Origin: Planctomycetota bacterium
GTDB taxonomy: Bacteria; Planctomycetota; Planctomycetia; Gemmatales; Gemmataceae
Direction of reading: 5' to 3'
Length of the DNA: 15,845 nucleotides
Assembly: GCA_018970845.1 (NCBI GenBank)
Contig: JAGWVO010000037.1
Span: 1-15,845, forward strand
Shown here: positions 7,016 through 14,335 of the stretch, one piece after another
Numbering within the stretch: position 1 is the first letter of the stretch
Layout: every line of letters starts with the position of its first letter
The notes under the pieces: model-generated
Seen by the model: only the letters and a program-made list of their open reading frames with translations
Databases searched by the model: none
Told to the model about the DNA's origin: nothing
Translations under genes and position numbers: made by a program

Positions 7016-7954
7016 TCAGGCGCCGACCGGATGATGGCCTGGTTTGGCATCATGATGTCCCTCATGCCCGTGGTCATCACCATGGTCATGATCGTGGGAA
7101 TGAACCGCGGTGCCAATGAACACGGCCGAGAGGGTCGTGAAAACAAAGGCCTGCAGGAAAGCCACGAAAAGCTCGAGAAAACTGAGCAGGAAAGCCCCGA
7201 AAATCGATGCGAAGCCAATGCCGACATGGTGAATCAGTGAAATTTTTGAGGCCATCAAGATGAAGGTGAGGAGGATGCTCAGGGTGATGTGGCCTCCCAG
7301 CATGTTCGCGAAGAGACGCAAGGCCAACACGCCGATTCTTAGGAAAACTCCAAAGAACTCAATGACATACAGGAGTGTGCTGATGATGGGCCCAAGAACC
7401 GGGACATCGATTGGAATCCAGAAGCCCTTCAGGTAGCCCACAACTCCGCTTGTGCCAATTCCGTTGATCAGGATGAAAATGAAGGTGTAAATGGCCCATG
7501 CAGCCGTGACCGCGATGCTGGCGTTGGCGCATCCGAATACGGGTGCGGGCAGCATTCCAATCAGGTTGATCACCAACAAGAAGGGAAACAGCGTCCATAG
7601 AAAAGGAAGGAATTTTTCCGTTTTGTCGCCAAGGTTGGGGCGGGCAATCTGGTCCCTGATCATCAGAAGAATAGCTTCAAGGGCATTGTCAAGACGGCCT
7701 TGGGGGCGTCCGTTTGACGAAATCCTGTTGGCCAGTCGATTGAACAACCACCAGACAAGAATCGCGGCGACCAGGATCAGGATTTTGAACTTGGTCAGTT
7801 GAAAGCCGGGAATACCGGGAAGATCGATCTCAAGGCCGTCATGAAAAATTCCGCCATGCTCAAACAAAACCCATTTGCCGCCGTTGCCGTCCTTGGGTTC
7901 CTCCAAAGCGTGCTGAATAAGGTTGTCACCACTTGCCAAGAGACCAGACAGCAT
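7016..7954 (-). CDS. atpB: ATP synthase Fo a subunit with His-rich C-terminal tail
   Basis: This is the a subunit, the stator that forms the two proton half-channels next to the c-ring. It has 312 residues with five or six hydrophobic helices. The essential Arg is in ALRLFANMLGGH (R213), and the conserved LQAF is at 267-270. The E. coli pair Glu219/His245 appears swapped here (H222 and E261), an arrangement known in many other a subunits. The last 28 residues (285-312) contain ten His alternating with Asp and Gly, and I do not know this tail from well-studied homologues. The ATG is preceded by GGAG at a spacing of 9. The gene is 34 bp after the atpI-like gene. Confidence 0.96.
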   Translation of the reverse strand: MLSGLLASGDNLIQHALEEPKDGNGGKWVLFEHGGIFHDGLEIDLPGIPGFQLTKFKILILVAAILVWWLFNRLANRISSNGRPQGRLDNALEAILLMIRDQIARPNLGDKTEKFLPFLWTLFPFLLVINLIGMLPAPVFGCANASIAVTAAWAIYTFIFILINGIGTSGVVGYLKGFWIPIDVPVLGPIISTLLYVIEFFGVFLRIGVLALRLFANMLGGHITLSILLTFILMASKISLIHHVGIGFASIFGAFLLSFLELFVAFLQAFVFTTLSAVFIGTAVHSHDHDHGDDHGHEGHHDAKPGHHPVGA

Positions 7955-7988
7955 GGTGCAGAGCTCCGCACACGGAATGAAACGCCAT

Positions 7989-8384
7989 TCAAACTGGCGC
8001 CTTCAACTCGATCATCGTCACGAAAACTAAGTTAAGGACATACAGGGATAGTGTCCAACCCAACAGGAATGGGTCGAGGTTTGCATCCGGCCTTTTCAGG
8101 CAGAGCAAAATCAGCGGAAGTGATACAAGCCTCAAGCCTGAAATGGCAAGAACCGAAACAGGATGACCAAGCGACGGTAATACCAATCGGGCTAGCATCG
8201 GAACGGCAAAAACCGATGAGGCTGCCAACCATCCGGTCAAAACAGCGGAAAACTTCTCGGGTAGCAACAATAAAGTCGTTGAGGCGCCGACCAATCCGGG
8301 CCCCACGATCGCGCCCAAGGCCAACATCGATTTGGAGAGCCATTTCCCGTCAGGGGCCAAAGCGCTTGTCTCCGGACGCGCCAC
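7989..8384 (-). CDS. AtpI-like small membrane protein
   Basis: This is a hydrophobic protein of up to 131 residues with about four predicted membrane helices, including LALGAIVGPGLVGASTTLLL, LTGWLAASSVFAVPMLARLV and LDPFLLGWTLSLYVLNLVFV. It sits between an AtpZ-like gene and atpB. AtpI, an assembly or Mg2+-related Fo accessory protein, normally has that place. Sequence identity to AtpI is not obvious, so the assignment rests on position, size and topology. The start is uncertain. The frame opens with a GTG at 8384 that overlaps atpZ by 35 bp and lacks a good SD. A TTG at 8360 has GGAG 9 nt upstream, and an ATG is at 8327. Overlap with atpZ suggests coupled translation. Confidence 0.6.
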   Translation of the reverse strand: MARPETSALAPDGKWLSKSMLALGAIVGPGLVGASTTLLLLPEKFSAVLTGWLAASSVFAVPMLARLVLPSLGHPVSVLAISGLRLVSLPLILLCLKRPDANLDPFLLGWTLSLYVLNLVFVTMIELKAPV

Positions 8385-8616
8385 TTGGCCTGGATCGAAG
8401 GCTATCCTGTTGTCTTTTCAGGAAAACAATCACATGAGCCGTGCCACCCACCAAGCCGATCAGCAATCCGGCCAAAATCGGCCAGATTCCCAACGACCAT
8501 TGTGAGGAAATCCATACGCCCAAGCAGATTGGTGCGGCGATTTCCATTCCCAAGCCAGCCATTTCCGTTGGATTGATGGATTTCGAGCCTTGTTTTGCGT
8601 CTTTTGACGAATTCAT
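8350..8616 (-). CDS. atpZ: AtpZ/AtpR-type F1Fo ATPase accessory membrane protein
   Basis: This is a small protein of 88 residues with two membrane helices. The first is MEIAAPICLGVWISSQWSLG; the second is IWPILAGLLIGLVGGTAHVI, followed by FLKRQQ. The pattern, a helix ending in an aromatic turn and then a Gly-rich helix with basic residues after it, matches the AtpZ (putative F0F1-ATPase subunit, Mg2+/Ca2+ transporter) family that often heads atp operons. It is the first gene of this operon. There is an in-frame stop just upstream (TAG at 8626-8628), so the ATG at 8616 is the only good start. It has no SD (CTCCCC lies directly before it), and a TAGAAT box close to the ATG raises the possibility of a leaderless transcript. 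Confidence 0.72.
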   Translation of the reverse strand: MNSSKDAKQGSKSINPTEMAGLGMEIAAPICLGVWISSQWSLGIWPILAGLLIGLVGGTAHVIVFLKRQQDSLRSRPSGASGDKRFGP

Positions 8617-8622
8617 GGGGAG

Positions 8623-8628
8623 ATTCTA
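8623..8628 (-). promoter_or_regulatory. Possible -10 box for the atp operon (leaderless start)
   Basis: The minus strand reads TAGAAT (five of six to TATAAT), ending 6 nt before the atpZ ATG. Transcription would start at or next to the ATG. No -35 match is visible at 16-19 nt upstream, so this is a weak call. I see no better promoter on the minus strand in the 256-bp intergenic region. Confidence 0.25.
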
Positions 8629-8715
8629 TCGGGCCCATTTCTGGCCAGTTTGTCGGATTGAACCGATCGAAACGAAAATTCCGGGGAAAATATGCGAATT
8701 TTCAGGCCGAAAGCG

Positions 8716-8746
8716 TTGACAGTCAGTGATGTTAATTTTGTATGAT
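8716..8746 (+). promoter_or_regulatory. Candidate sigma70 promoter for the DUF4912-apbE-doxX-gfo operon
   Basis: A perfect TTGACA (8716-8721) is followed 19 bp later by TATGAT (8741-8746, five of six). The 19-bp spacer is longer than the ideal 17. The surrounding DNA is clearly richer in A and T than the genes. It would give a leader of about 120 nt before the ATG at 8873. This is the only good promoter-like pair in the divergent region. Confidence 0.5.
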
Positions 8747-8794
8747 GCGTTGGTTCCGTAGGGAGAAAAAAATCTCTTGCCATTCTGAGGTCAC

Positions 8795-8845
8795 CTTACC
8801 ACGGCGACCCAGATCATTGGTTCGGGACAACGACTTACCACGCCG
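8795..8845 (+). repeat. 12-bp direct repeat in the leader before the DUF4912 gene
   Basis: CTTACCACGGCG (8795-8806) and CTTACCACGCCG (8834-8845) match at 11 of 12 positions, and their starts are 39 bp apart. Both lie downstream of the candidate promoter, inside the predicted untranslated leader. They could be an operator pair or an RNA element, or chance. No function can be assigned. Confidence 0.4.
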
Positions 8846-8872
8846 CTAATCAATCAAGCGGGAGCCCGCCGC

Positions 8873-10066
8873 ATGACTCGTAAGGATTTGCGTAGCCGAA
8901 ATAAGGAATCCCTCGTCGATATGGCACGCCGTCGCAAGATTGCCGGCGCCGTTCGAATGACCCGCGAGCAATTGATTTCGCAACTTATTTCCCAAGCACC
9001 TTCAAAGCCAAACGCTTCCACCTCCAAACCAAAGGCTACCAAGACTGCTCCCAAGGATTCATCAAAATCATCACCTGCCAAAACCGCGCCTGCAAGCGTT
9101 TCATCCAAAAAATCGGGCCGTGCAGCCAAGGCTCCCTTGCAAAGGCAAGCGGCACGCGACACGACGGCCGAGGGCAACCGTCTCAATGGCGGCATCATGT
9201 CGTCTCCGATCTTTCAACCCAGGCACTCATCGGCAAAGGCTCCCGCCGACCTGCCACGCTCCTACGGACGCGACAGGCTCGTTCTTCTGGTGAGGGACCC
9301 ATACTGGCTCCACTGCTACTGGGAAATCTCGGCGCAGACCAACAGGCAGGCGGAAGCTGCCCTTGGAGTCGATTGGGCCACGGCCCGTCGCGCGCTCAGG
9401 CTTGTGGGTGTCGGCGGATCGGAAGGCACATCCAGTGCCGAATCCATCATCAAGGACATATTCCTGCCGGATGAATCTCATAACTGGTACATCGATGTGC
9501 CCAATTCGGGCTCGAACTACCAAGTGGAAATCGGCTTCAAGACGCAAGGGGGCCGATTTTACTCGATGGCCCGCTCCAATGCCGTCGCCACGCCTCGAGC
9601 CGAACTTGGAAGCGCCCCATCCCAGAACTGGACGGAACAGGATGCCAAATCCGCCGACAAGCTTTTCGCCCTCTCAACCGGCCTGAACGGGCATGGCAAC
9701 AGCGCGGAAGTTCGTCAATTCTTCGAGGAACGGATGGGGCGTGTCCCCGGTTCCCCGACCCTGACAAGCCTTGGATCGGGCGGATTCGGCCACTTGGGAA
9801 AAGGAAGGCAGTTTTTCTTCAACATCGATGCCGACCTGGTTGTCTACGGCTCCACGGAACCCAACGCCCGCGTCACTTTCCAAGGTGAGCCTGTCACGCT
9901 GAGGCCGGATGGCAGCTTCAGCCTCAGGTTCCGGCTCGCCGATGGCCGGCACATTCTTCCTGCCTTGGCGGTTTCCGCCACCGGAATGGAAGAGCGGACT
10001 ATTGTTCTCGCCGTGGAGCGCAACACCAAGCAGATGGAACCCGTTGTCCATGAGGACGAGGAGTAG
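8873..10066 (+). CDS. DUF4912 domain protein with Rho-N/SAP-like N-terminus
   Basis: This protein has 397 residues in three parts. Residues 1-40 are a short basic helical module (KESLVDMARRRKIAGAVRM, then REQLISQLI) resembling the Rho N-terminal/SAP-like fold found in nucleic-acid-binding proteins. Residues 42-95 are a linker almost wholly of Lys, Ser, Thr, Pro and Ala. Residues 130-380 form the DUF4912 domain, recognised by RDRLVLLVRDPYWLHCYWEI and a later beta-rich part with FFFNIDADLVVYGSTEP and FQGEPVTLRPDGSFSLRF. The function of DUF4912 is unknown. No signal peptide is visible, so it is probably cytoplasmic. GGGAG lies 8 nt before the ATG. It heads a run of four co-directional genes. The acid C-terminal end (HEDEE) is unremarkable. 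Confidence 0.88.
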   Translation: MTRKDLRSRNKESLVDMARRRKIAGAVRMTREQLISQLISQAPSKPNASTSKPKATKTAPKDSSKSSPAKTAPASVSSKKSGRAAKAPLQRQAARDTTAEGNRLNGGIMSSPIFQPRHSSAKAPADLPRSYGRDRLVLLVRDPYWLHCYWEISAQTNRQAEAALGVDWATARRALRLVGVGGSEGTSSAESIIKDIFLPDESHNWYIDVPNSGSNYQVEIGFKTQGGRFYSMARSNAVATPRAELGSAPSQNWTEQDAKSADKLFALSTGLNGHGNSAEVRQFFEERMGRVPGSPTLTSLGSGGFGHLGKGRQFFFNIDADLVVYGSTEPNARVTFQGEPVTLRPDGSFSLRFRLADGRHILPALAVSATGMEERTIVLAVERNTKQMEPVVHEDEE

Positions 10067-10105
10067 TCGCGCTGACCTCGCTTTTTGGGCCACCGAAGAT
10101 TTCCC

Positions 10106-11113
10106 ATGCTTTCCCGTCGCGACCTGCTTGTCCCGCGACCTCCCCCGATCTCAGCCGAACCGCCGCCTGTTTCACTTTTCCGTTACCGCCAAACAGCCAT
10201 GGCGACTGGTTGGGAAGTCGTTGTTCCCGCTGCCGGAACAGGGCAGTTGGAGCTGATTGATTCTGCGTTTGAACTTCTCCACCAGATTGAAGCTCGTTTG
10301 ACGGTTTACCGCGAGGACAGCGAGGTTTCATCGCTGAACCGATTGGCAAAAGGCCAAGCGACGCGAGTATCGCCGATGTTGGCCAGCCTGCTTGAACGGT
10401 CTGTTGCCTGGCATTGCCAGACTCGGGGAGCCTTCGACATAGCATGCGGTCGAATGATCAAGGCTTGGGGTTTTTTCCGAGGCCCTGCTGGAATTCCCGA
10501 GGCCTCCGTGCTGGCAAGCCAAGAAAAAGTCAACGGCATGGACAAACTGGAATTTCAAGCGGAATCCAAAGTGTTCACATGGAAGTCGCCGGGCGTCGAG
10601 TTGAATCTTGGATGCGTTGGAAAGGGCTTCGCGGTTGATGAAATGGCGTCGGCCCTTTCAACGAAAGGGAGTATCCCCGCCGGCATGATTCAATGCGGAG
10701 GGAGCAGCGCTCGGGCCTGGGGACCTTGCCCGGGAGAGACTGAAGGATGGCGCGTGGCCGTTAGGCATCCCTGGGTTGAAGAAAAGGTGATCGCGGAAGT
10801 GGTGATCAAGGATGCCGGCATTGGAACTTCAGCCGGCTCATTTCGCCACTTGGTTCACGAAGGTCGCCGACTGCCCCATGTTCTCGATCCGCGAACCGCC
10901 AGGCCGGCTGAGGGGCTCGCAACCGTCACCGTGCTGGCTCCGGACGCTGGAATGGCTGACGCCCTTTCAACGGCCTTTTTTGTGCTGGGAATTGGAGAGT
11001 CGGCAGCGATTCTGGGCCAATGGCCGGAAGTATCGGCGCTGTTCATGGAGGATAGCGGCAAAATCAGCGTGATTGGTCAACATTCGCACCGGTTTCATGT
11101 ATGCTGCTCCTGA
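10106..11113 (+). CDS. apbE: ApbE-family FAD:protein FMN transferase
   Basis: This enzyme covalently links FMN from FAD to a Thr or Ser of target flavoproteins, usually on the outer side of the membrane. The 335 residues contain the family motifs in order: GAFDIACGRMIKAWGF, LNLGCVGKGFAVDEMA, the QCGGSSARAWG turn, GIGTSAGSFRHL, HVLDPRTARP and ADALSTAFFVLG. The last has the metal-binding Asp and the Thr four residues later. The usual DPxTG is DPRTA here (Ala codon at 10898-10900). The chosen start is the ATG at 10106. An in-frame TTG at 10085 would add seven residues. The N-terminus MLSRRDLLV resembles a Tat motif but no hydrophobic stretch follows, and no lipobox is seen. The location in the cell is therefore unclear. 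No flavinylation target is evident in this window. Confidence 0.88.
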   Translation: MLSRRDLLVPRPPPISAEPPPVSLFRYRQTAMATGWEVVVPAAGTGQLELIDSAFELLHQIEARLTVYREDSEVSSLNRLAKGQATRVSPMLASLLERSVAWHCQTRGAFDIACGRMIKAWGFFRGPAGIPEASVLASQEKVNGMDKLEFQAESKVFTWKSPGVELNLGCVGKGFAVDEMASALSTKGSIPAGMIQCGGSSARAWGPCPGETEGWRVAVRHPWVEEKVIAEVVIKDAGIGTSAGSFRHLVHEGRRLPHVLDPRTARPAEGLATVTVLAPDAGMADALSTAFFVLGIGESAAILGQWPEVSALFMEDSGKISVIGQHSHRFHVCCS

Positions 11114-11135
11114 ATGAACCTCAAGGATCTCTCCC

Positions 11136-12593
11136 ATGCCTTCAGGATTGACCGAATCAGGAAGCCCGGCTACCCGGCTTACCCGCCCATGGCAAGGCCT
11201 CGGGTTGCTCATGGTCCTGCTGGTGTTGCTGCGCCTTTCGATCGGCTGGCACTTCCTTTTTGAAGGGTTGCAGAAGGTTTATTCGCTGTTCACTCCCAAG
11301 CCATTTTCGGCGGCTGTTTATTTCAGGGAGTCGGCGGGGCCGCTTTCGTCATCATTGAAGCCGCTGCTTCCCGACCCCGAGAAGGAATTGGCCGCGAAAC
11401 TCTCCCCGGATGGGATCCAAGCGAGGTGGAGGGACATCTCCGCCTCGTATATCGAAGGATTGTCCGGTGAAGCCCGGGCCAAGGCGGAGTCGGCCCGGGA
11501 CGCATCCCAAGCCGAAGCCATCAAGTGGCTTGCGGGAGGCAATGCGATTTCCAGGAAAACCTATCAAAAAGCTTTGACCCGGTGGGAATCCTCAGGAAAT
11601 TCAGCAGACCTTGAAGCTGCCAACAAGGCTCGGAAGGAATGTGTGGATCTGGCAACCGCTTACCGCAAAAAGCAGGAGGCTCTTGCCACGGAATTGGGGG
11701 CCCTTGCCGGAATGAAACCGGCGGATGTGCTCAAGCTGCCCAAGGTTGCGCCAGAAACTGGCACCGACGCCTTGCCCCTTTTCCTGACGGACTCATCCAC
11801 CGTGGGTTCGATACGCTCAACCGCCCTGGACTCCGTTCGAACCCACCTTACATCCCAATCGGGAGAGGCCACGGCAAAGGAAGGCGCGTGGTCCAGGATG
11901 GACAAGGCCGTGAAGCTTGCTGACGACTGGGCGGACAAGTCCCAAGCTTGGCTCGGATTCGGAGAAAGATCGGTGGAAACACCGTCGCCCGATGGAAAAG
12001 AAACGGGAGCCCTGAAGCAGGTTCTCACCACTCCGGAACGAATCGCGAGACACAAAAAGCTGACGGAAGCCCTTGACGAGCAAGTGCGTTCGCGCCGGAG
12101 TTGGGATTTCCTCAAGGATGTCGACAAGGCCGCGCTCGCATCCGCCAAGGCGGCGCAATCCAAGTCGAGGACCGAGTTGTCCGAGGACATCGACAAGATG
12201 GAATCCGACCTGGTCAAGAAGCTGCAAGCGATGGGCGCCACGGCCCAAGCCGTTCCCCCCAGGATGAAACTTCTCGACATCATGGACCTTGTCACCATCG
12301 CGGCCATCACGGCCATCGGGGCCGGACTTTTCACGGGAACATTGACCCGTTTCGCGGCGCTTGGTGGCGCGGCTTTCCTGCTCATGACCTATCTTGCCGT
12401 GCCGCCATTCCCCTGGTTGCCGAATCCGCCGCTGAATGAGGGCAATTATGTTTTCATCAACAAGAACTTCGTGGAGATGATGGCCTTGCTGGTGATCGCC
12501 GCGACGCCGAGCGGGCGGTGGTTCGGGCTTGATGCCGTTTTCATGCCGATACTTTTCGGGTACGAAGAATCGGAAAAAGAACGCGTGGATTGA
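11136..12593 (+). CDS. DoxX-type membrane protein with a ~325-residue insertion
   Basis: This 485-residue membrane protein has a split DoxX core. Helix 1 (about 21-41, ending IGWHFLFEGLQK) is the usual DoxX start. The other helices come only at about 382-403, 406-424 and 445-463, including a conserved-looking PPFPWLPNPPLNEGNYVFINKN segment between the third and fourth. Between helix 1 and helix 2 lie about 325 hydrophilic residues rich in Ala, Lys, Glu and Ser, with a strongly helical, coiled-coil-like pattern. DoxX proteins are normally about 130-180 residues and take part in respiratory or thiosulfate:quinone redox complexes or are of unknown role. AAGGA lies 8 nt before the ATG. It is 22 bp after apbE and 46 bp before the Tat-exported oxidoreductase, so an operon is likely. 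No heme or cysteine motif was seen in the insertion. Confidence 0.8.
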   Translation: MPSGLTESGSPATRLTRPWQGLGLLMVLLVLLRLSIGWHFLFEGLQKVYSLFTPKPFSAAVYFRESAGPLSSSLKPLLPDPEKELAAKLSPDGIQARWRDISASYIEGLSGEARAKAESARDASQAEAIKWLAGGNAISRKTYQKALTRWESSGNSADLEAANKARKECVDLATAYRKKQEALATELGALAGMKPADVLKLPKVAPETGTDALPLFLTDSSTVGSIRSTALDSVRTHLTSQSGEATAKEGAWSRMDKAVKLADDWADKSQAWLGFGERSVETPSPDGKETGALKQVLTTPERIARHKKLTEALDEQVRSRRSWDFLKDVDKAALASAKAAQSKSRTELSEDIDKMESDLVKKLQAMGATAQAVPPRMKLLDIMDLVTIAAITAIGAGLFTGTLTRFAALGGAAFLLMTYLAVPPFPWLPNPPLNEGNYVFINKNFVEMMALLVIAATPSGRWFGLDAVFMPILFGYEESEKERVD

Positions 12594-12624
12594 CAGCCAA
12601 TTCGTGATCGAATCGATGGACAAA

Positions 12625-12631
12625 GAGGAGG
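12625..12631 (+). promoter_or_regulatory. Ribosome-binding site that fixes the Gfo/Idh/MocA start
   Basis: GAGGAGG lies 8 nt before the ATG at 12640 and is the best SD in this part of the window. Earlier in-frame starts at 12529 and 12616 have no such site, and the first lies inside the DoxX gene. Confidence 0.75.
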
Positions 12632-12639
12632 TCGGGATC

Positions 12640-14289
12640 ATGGCGATTGACTTGAACCCCAAGCAGCGCGAGACGGGAAAGGCGAATTTCCAGCAGGTCG
12701 CGGGCGACTTGACTCGCCGCGGTTTCATGAAAAGCATGGGCGTGGGCGCGTCGGTCGCCGCCGCCTCCCCGCTTGTTTACTTCGGTTACAAGTCGATCGG
12801 CAAACCGGTCAAGGCGGCGTTGATCGGTGGAGGTGACGAGGGAGGCATTCTCGTCGGGGCGCACAATCCCGACTTCCTCAAGTTTGTCGCCATTGCCGAC
12901 ATAAGGCCGTACAACCGCGAGCGGATCATGAAGGGCGATCCAAAGGTTCCCCTTCGTCCGGGTTTCAACAAGCTATATGGACCGGAATCCAAGGATATCG
13001 CGATTTACGACGATTACAGGAAAATCCTTGACAACAAGGACATCGAGGCCGTTGTGATCGCCACGCCGTTGTCGACTCACGCGAAGATCGCCATTGATTG
13101 CATGCGGGCGGGCAAGCATGTGCTCTGTGAGAAGCTCATGGCTTGGAACATTTCGCAGTGCAAGAAAATGATCCAGGTGGCCAAGGAAACCGGCCGCATT
13201 CTATCCATTGGGCACCAGCGGCACTACAGCATGCTTTACGCCCACGCCCATGAAATCCTTGAGGCCGGAATCCTTGGAGAGGTCAGGCATATCAGGGCAT
13301 TATGGCACCGCAACAATTCGTGGCCTTTCCGCGACGAATCGGCGGCTGGATACAAGCTTGCCGAGGGTTACGCCCAACCCCATTTCCGGGATGGTTGGTA
13401 TCCCCCCATTTACGACATCGACGAGAAGGAACTGAAAGGAAAGACCGAGGAGCATGGCTTCAAGAGCGTGGAGGAACTTGTCCGCTGGAGGCTTTACAAC
13501 GAAACGGGCGGCGGGCTGATGGCCGAACTCGGAAGCCACCAAATGGACGCCTGCAGCATCTTCCTTGGTAAAGTCCATCCCCTGGCCGTGACCGGTGTTG
13601 GCGGCAAGTTCTTCTATGGTCCGGGCCGGAATGACCGGGAGTCCGATGACTCGATCTTCATCACCTACGAATTCCCCGGGCCCAACCACCCTCTTGGCAA
13701 GAACAAGGGCAAGGATAGCGACGACATCGTGGTCGTTACCTATTCATCGCTCAACACCAATTCGTTCGAGTCGTATGGCGAATGCGTGATGGGAAGCCGG
13801 GGCAGCATGGTTGTCGAGCAGGAGCAGTCGATTTACCTCTACACCGAGCGTGATCCGAACAAGAAGGCGACGGATGCGAGGTCGACGGAAGTTTCCGTGA
13901 CAACCGGTCCGGGCGGCAAGCCTGCCATGGAAGCCTCCTCCACCTGGGGACCGGGGGCCGGCCCCCCGGCTGCAGGCGGGGGCGCCCCCGCGGCGGGCGG
14001 CCCGGGTGCCGCGGTCAGCAGGGGTTACAAGGAGGAAATGGAGGACTTCGCGTATTGCATCCGCGAATGGGACTCCAAACTTGGCTATGAGAAGGACCCG
14101 GCGGGCCGATTCAAGCAGAGGCTTCCTCGGTGCCACGGCGAGGTCGCGATGGCCGATGCCATCATCGCCCTCACCGCGAACCTGAGCATGAAAAGCCGGC
14201 AGAGGATCGAGTTCAACGAAAACTGGTTCAAGGGCGACGCTCCCGAGGTTCCCGACAAGGACACGAAGCCAAGGCTCAATGTGACTTGA
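12640..14289 (+). CDS. Tat-exported Gfo/Idh/MocA family oxidoreductase
   Basis: This is an NAD(P)-dependent sugar-type dehydrogenase of the Gfo/Idh/MocA family, 549 residues from the ATG at 12640. The N-terminus has a Tat signal: LTRRGFMKSMG at 24-34, then a hydrophobic stretch to about 50, so it is exported folded with its cofactor. The Rossmann start is KAALIGGGDEGG (58-69). The catalytic EK motif is VLCEKLMAW (K165, with Leu where Pro is usual). GGGLMAELGSHQMD (290-303) carries the family His (H300). Residues 437-460 are a low-complexity Gly/Pro/Ala linker encoded by very GC-rich DNA. The substrate is unknown. Known relatives act on sugars, inositols or glycosides, including glucoside 3-dehydrogenases. 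It is the last gene of the rightward run. Confidence 0.92.
   Translation: MAIDLNPKQRETGKANFQQVAGDLTRRGFMKSMGVGASVAAASPLVYFGYKSIGKPVKAALIGGGDEGGILVGAHNPDFLKFVAIADIRPYNRERIMKGDPKVPLRPGFNKLYGPESKDIAIYDDYRKILDNKDIEAVVIATPLSTHAKIAIDCMRAGKHVLCEKLMAWNISQCKKMIQVAKETGRILSIGHQRHYSMLYAHAHEILEAGILGEVRHIRALWHRNNSWPFRDESAAGYKLAEGYAQPHFRDGWYPPIYDIDEKELKGKTEEHGFKSVEELVRWRLYNETGGGLMAELGSHQMDACSIFLGKVHPLAVTGVGGKFFYGPGRNDRESDDSIFITYEFPGPNHPLGKNKGKDSDDIVVVTYSSLNTNSFESYGECVMGSRGSMVVEQEQSIYLYTERDPNKKATDARSTEVSVTTGPGGKPAMEASSTWGPGAGPPAAGGGAPAAGGPGAAVSRGYKEEMEDFAYCIREWDSKLGYEKDPAGRFKQRLPRCHGEVAMADAIIALTANLSMKSRQRIEFNENWFKGDAPEVPDKDTKPRLNVT
13948..14019 (+). repeat. GC-rich low-complexity stretch encoding a Gly/Pro/Ala linker
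   Basis: This stretch of the oxidoreductase gene is almost all G and C. It holds two perfect palindromes, GGGGGCCGGCCCCC (13953-13966) and GGGGGCGCCCCC (13978-13989). It encodes residues 437-460 (Gly, Pro, Ala), an apparently disordered linker between two folded parts. Such DNA is prone to replication slippage and sequencing error, but the frame stays open across it. Confidence 0.7.
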
Positions 14290-14335
14290 CGGATCCCGAA
14301 GGGGGCCTTCAAACCGAATTCATGTCGAACTCGAG

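Noticed and set aside
10085..10105. TTG start extending ApbE by seven residues
   Set aside because: No ribosome-binding motif favours it, and the ATG at 10106 gives a natural N-terminus.
12529..12639. Earlier start for the Gfo/Idh/MocA gene, inside the DoxX gene
   Set aside because: It would place about 37 non-conserved residues before the Tat signal. The ATG at 12640 has a strong SD at the right spacing.
11817..12737. 306-codon open frame on the minus strand across the DoxX and oxidoreductase genes
   Set aside because: It covers the junction of two well-supported plus-strand genes and its translation matches no family I recognise.
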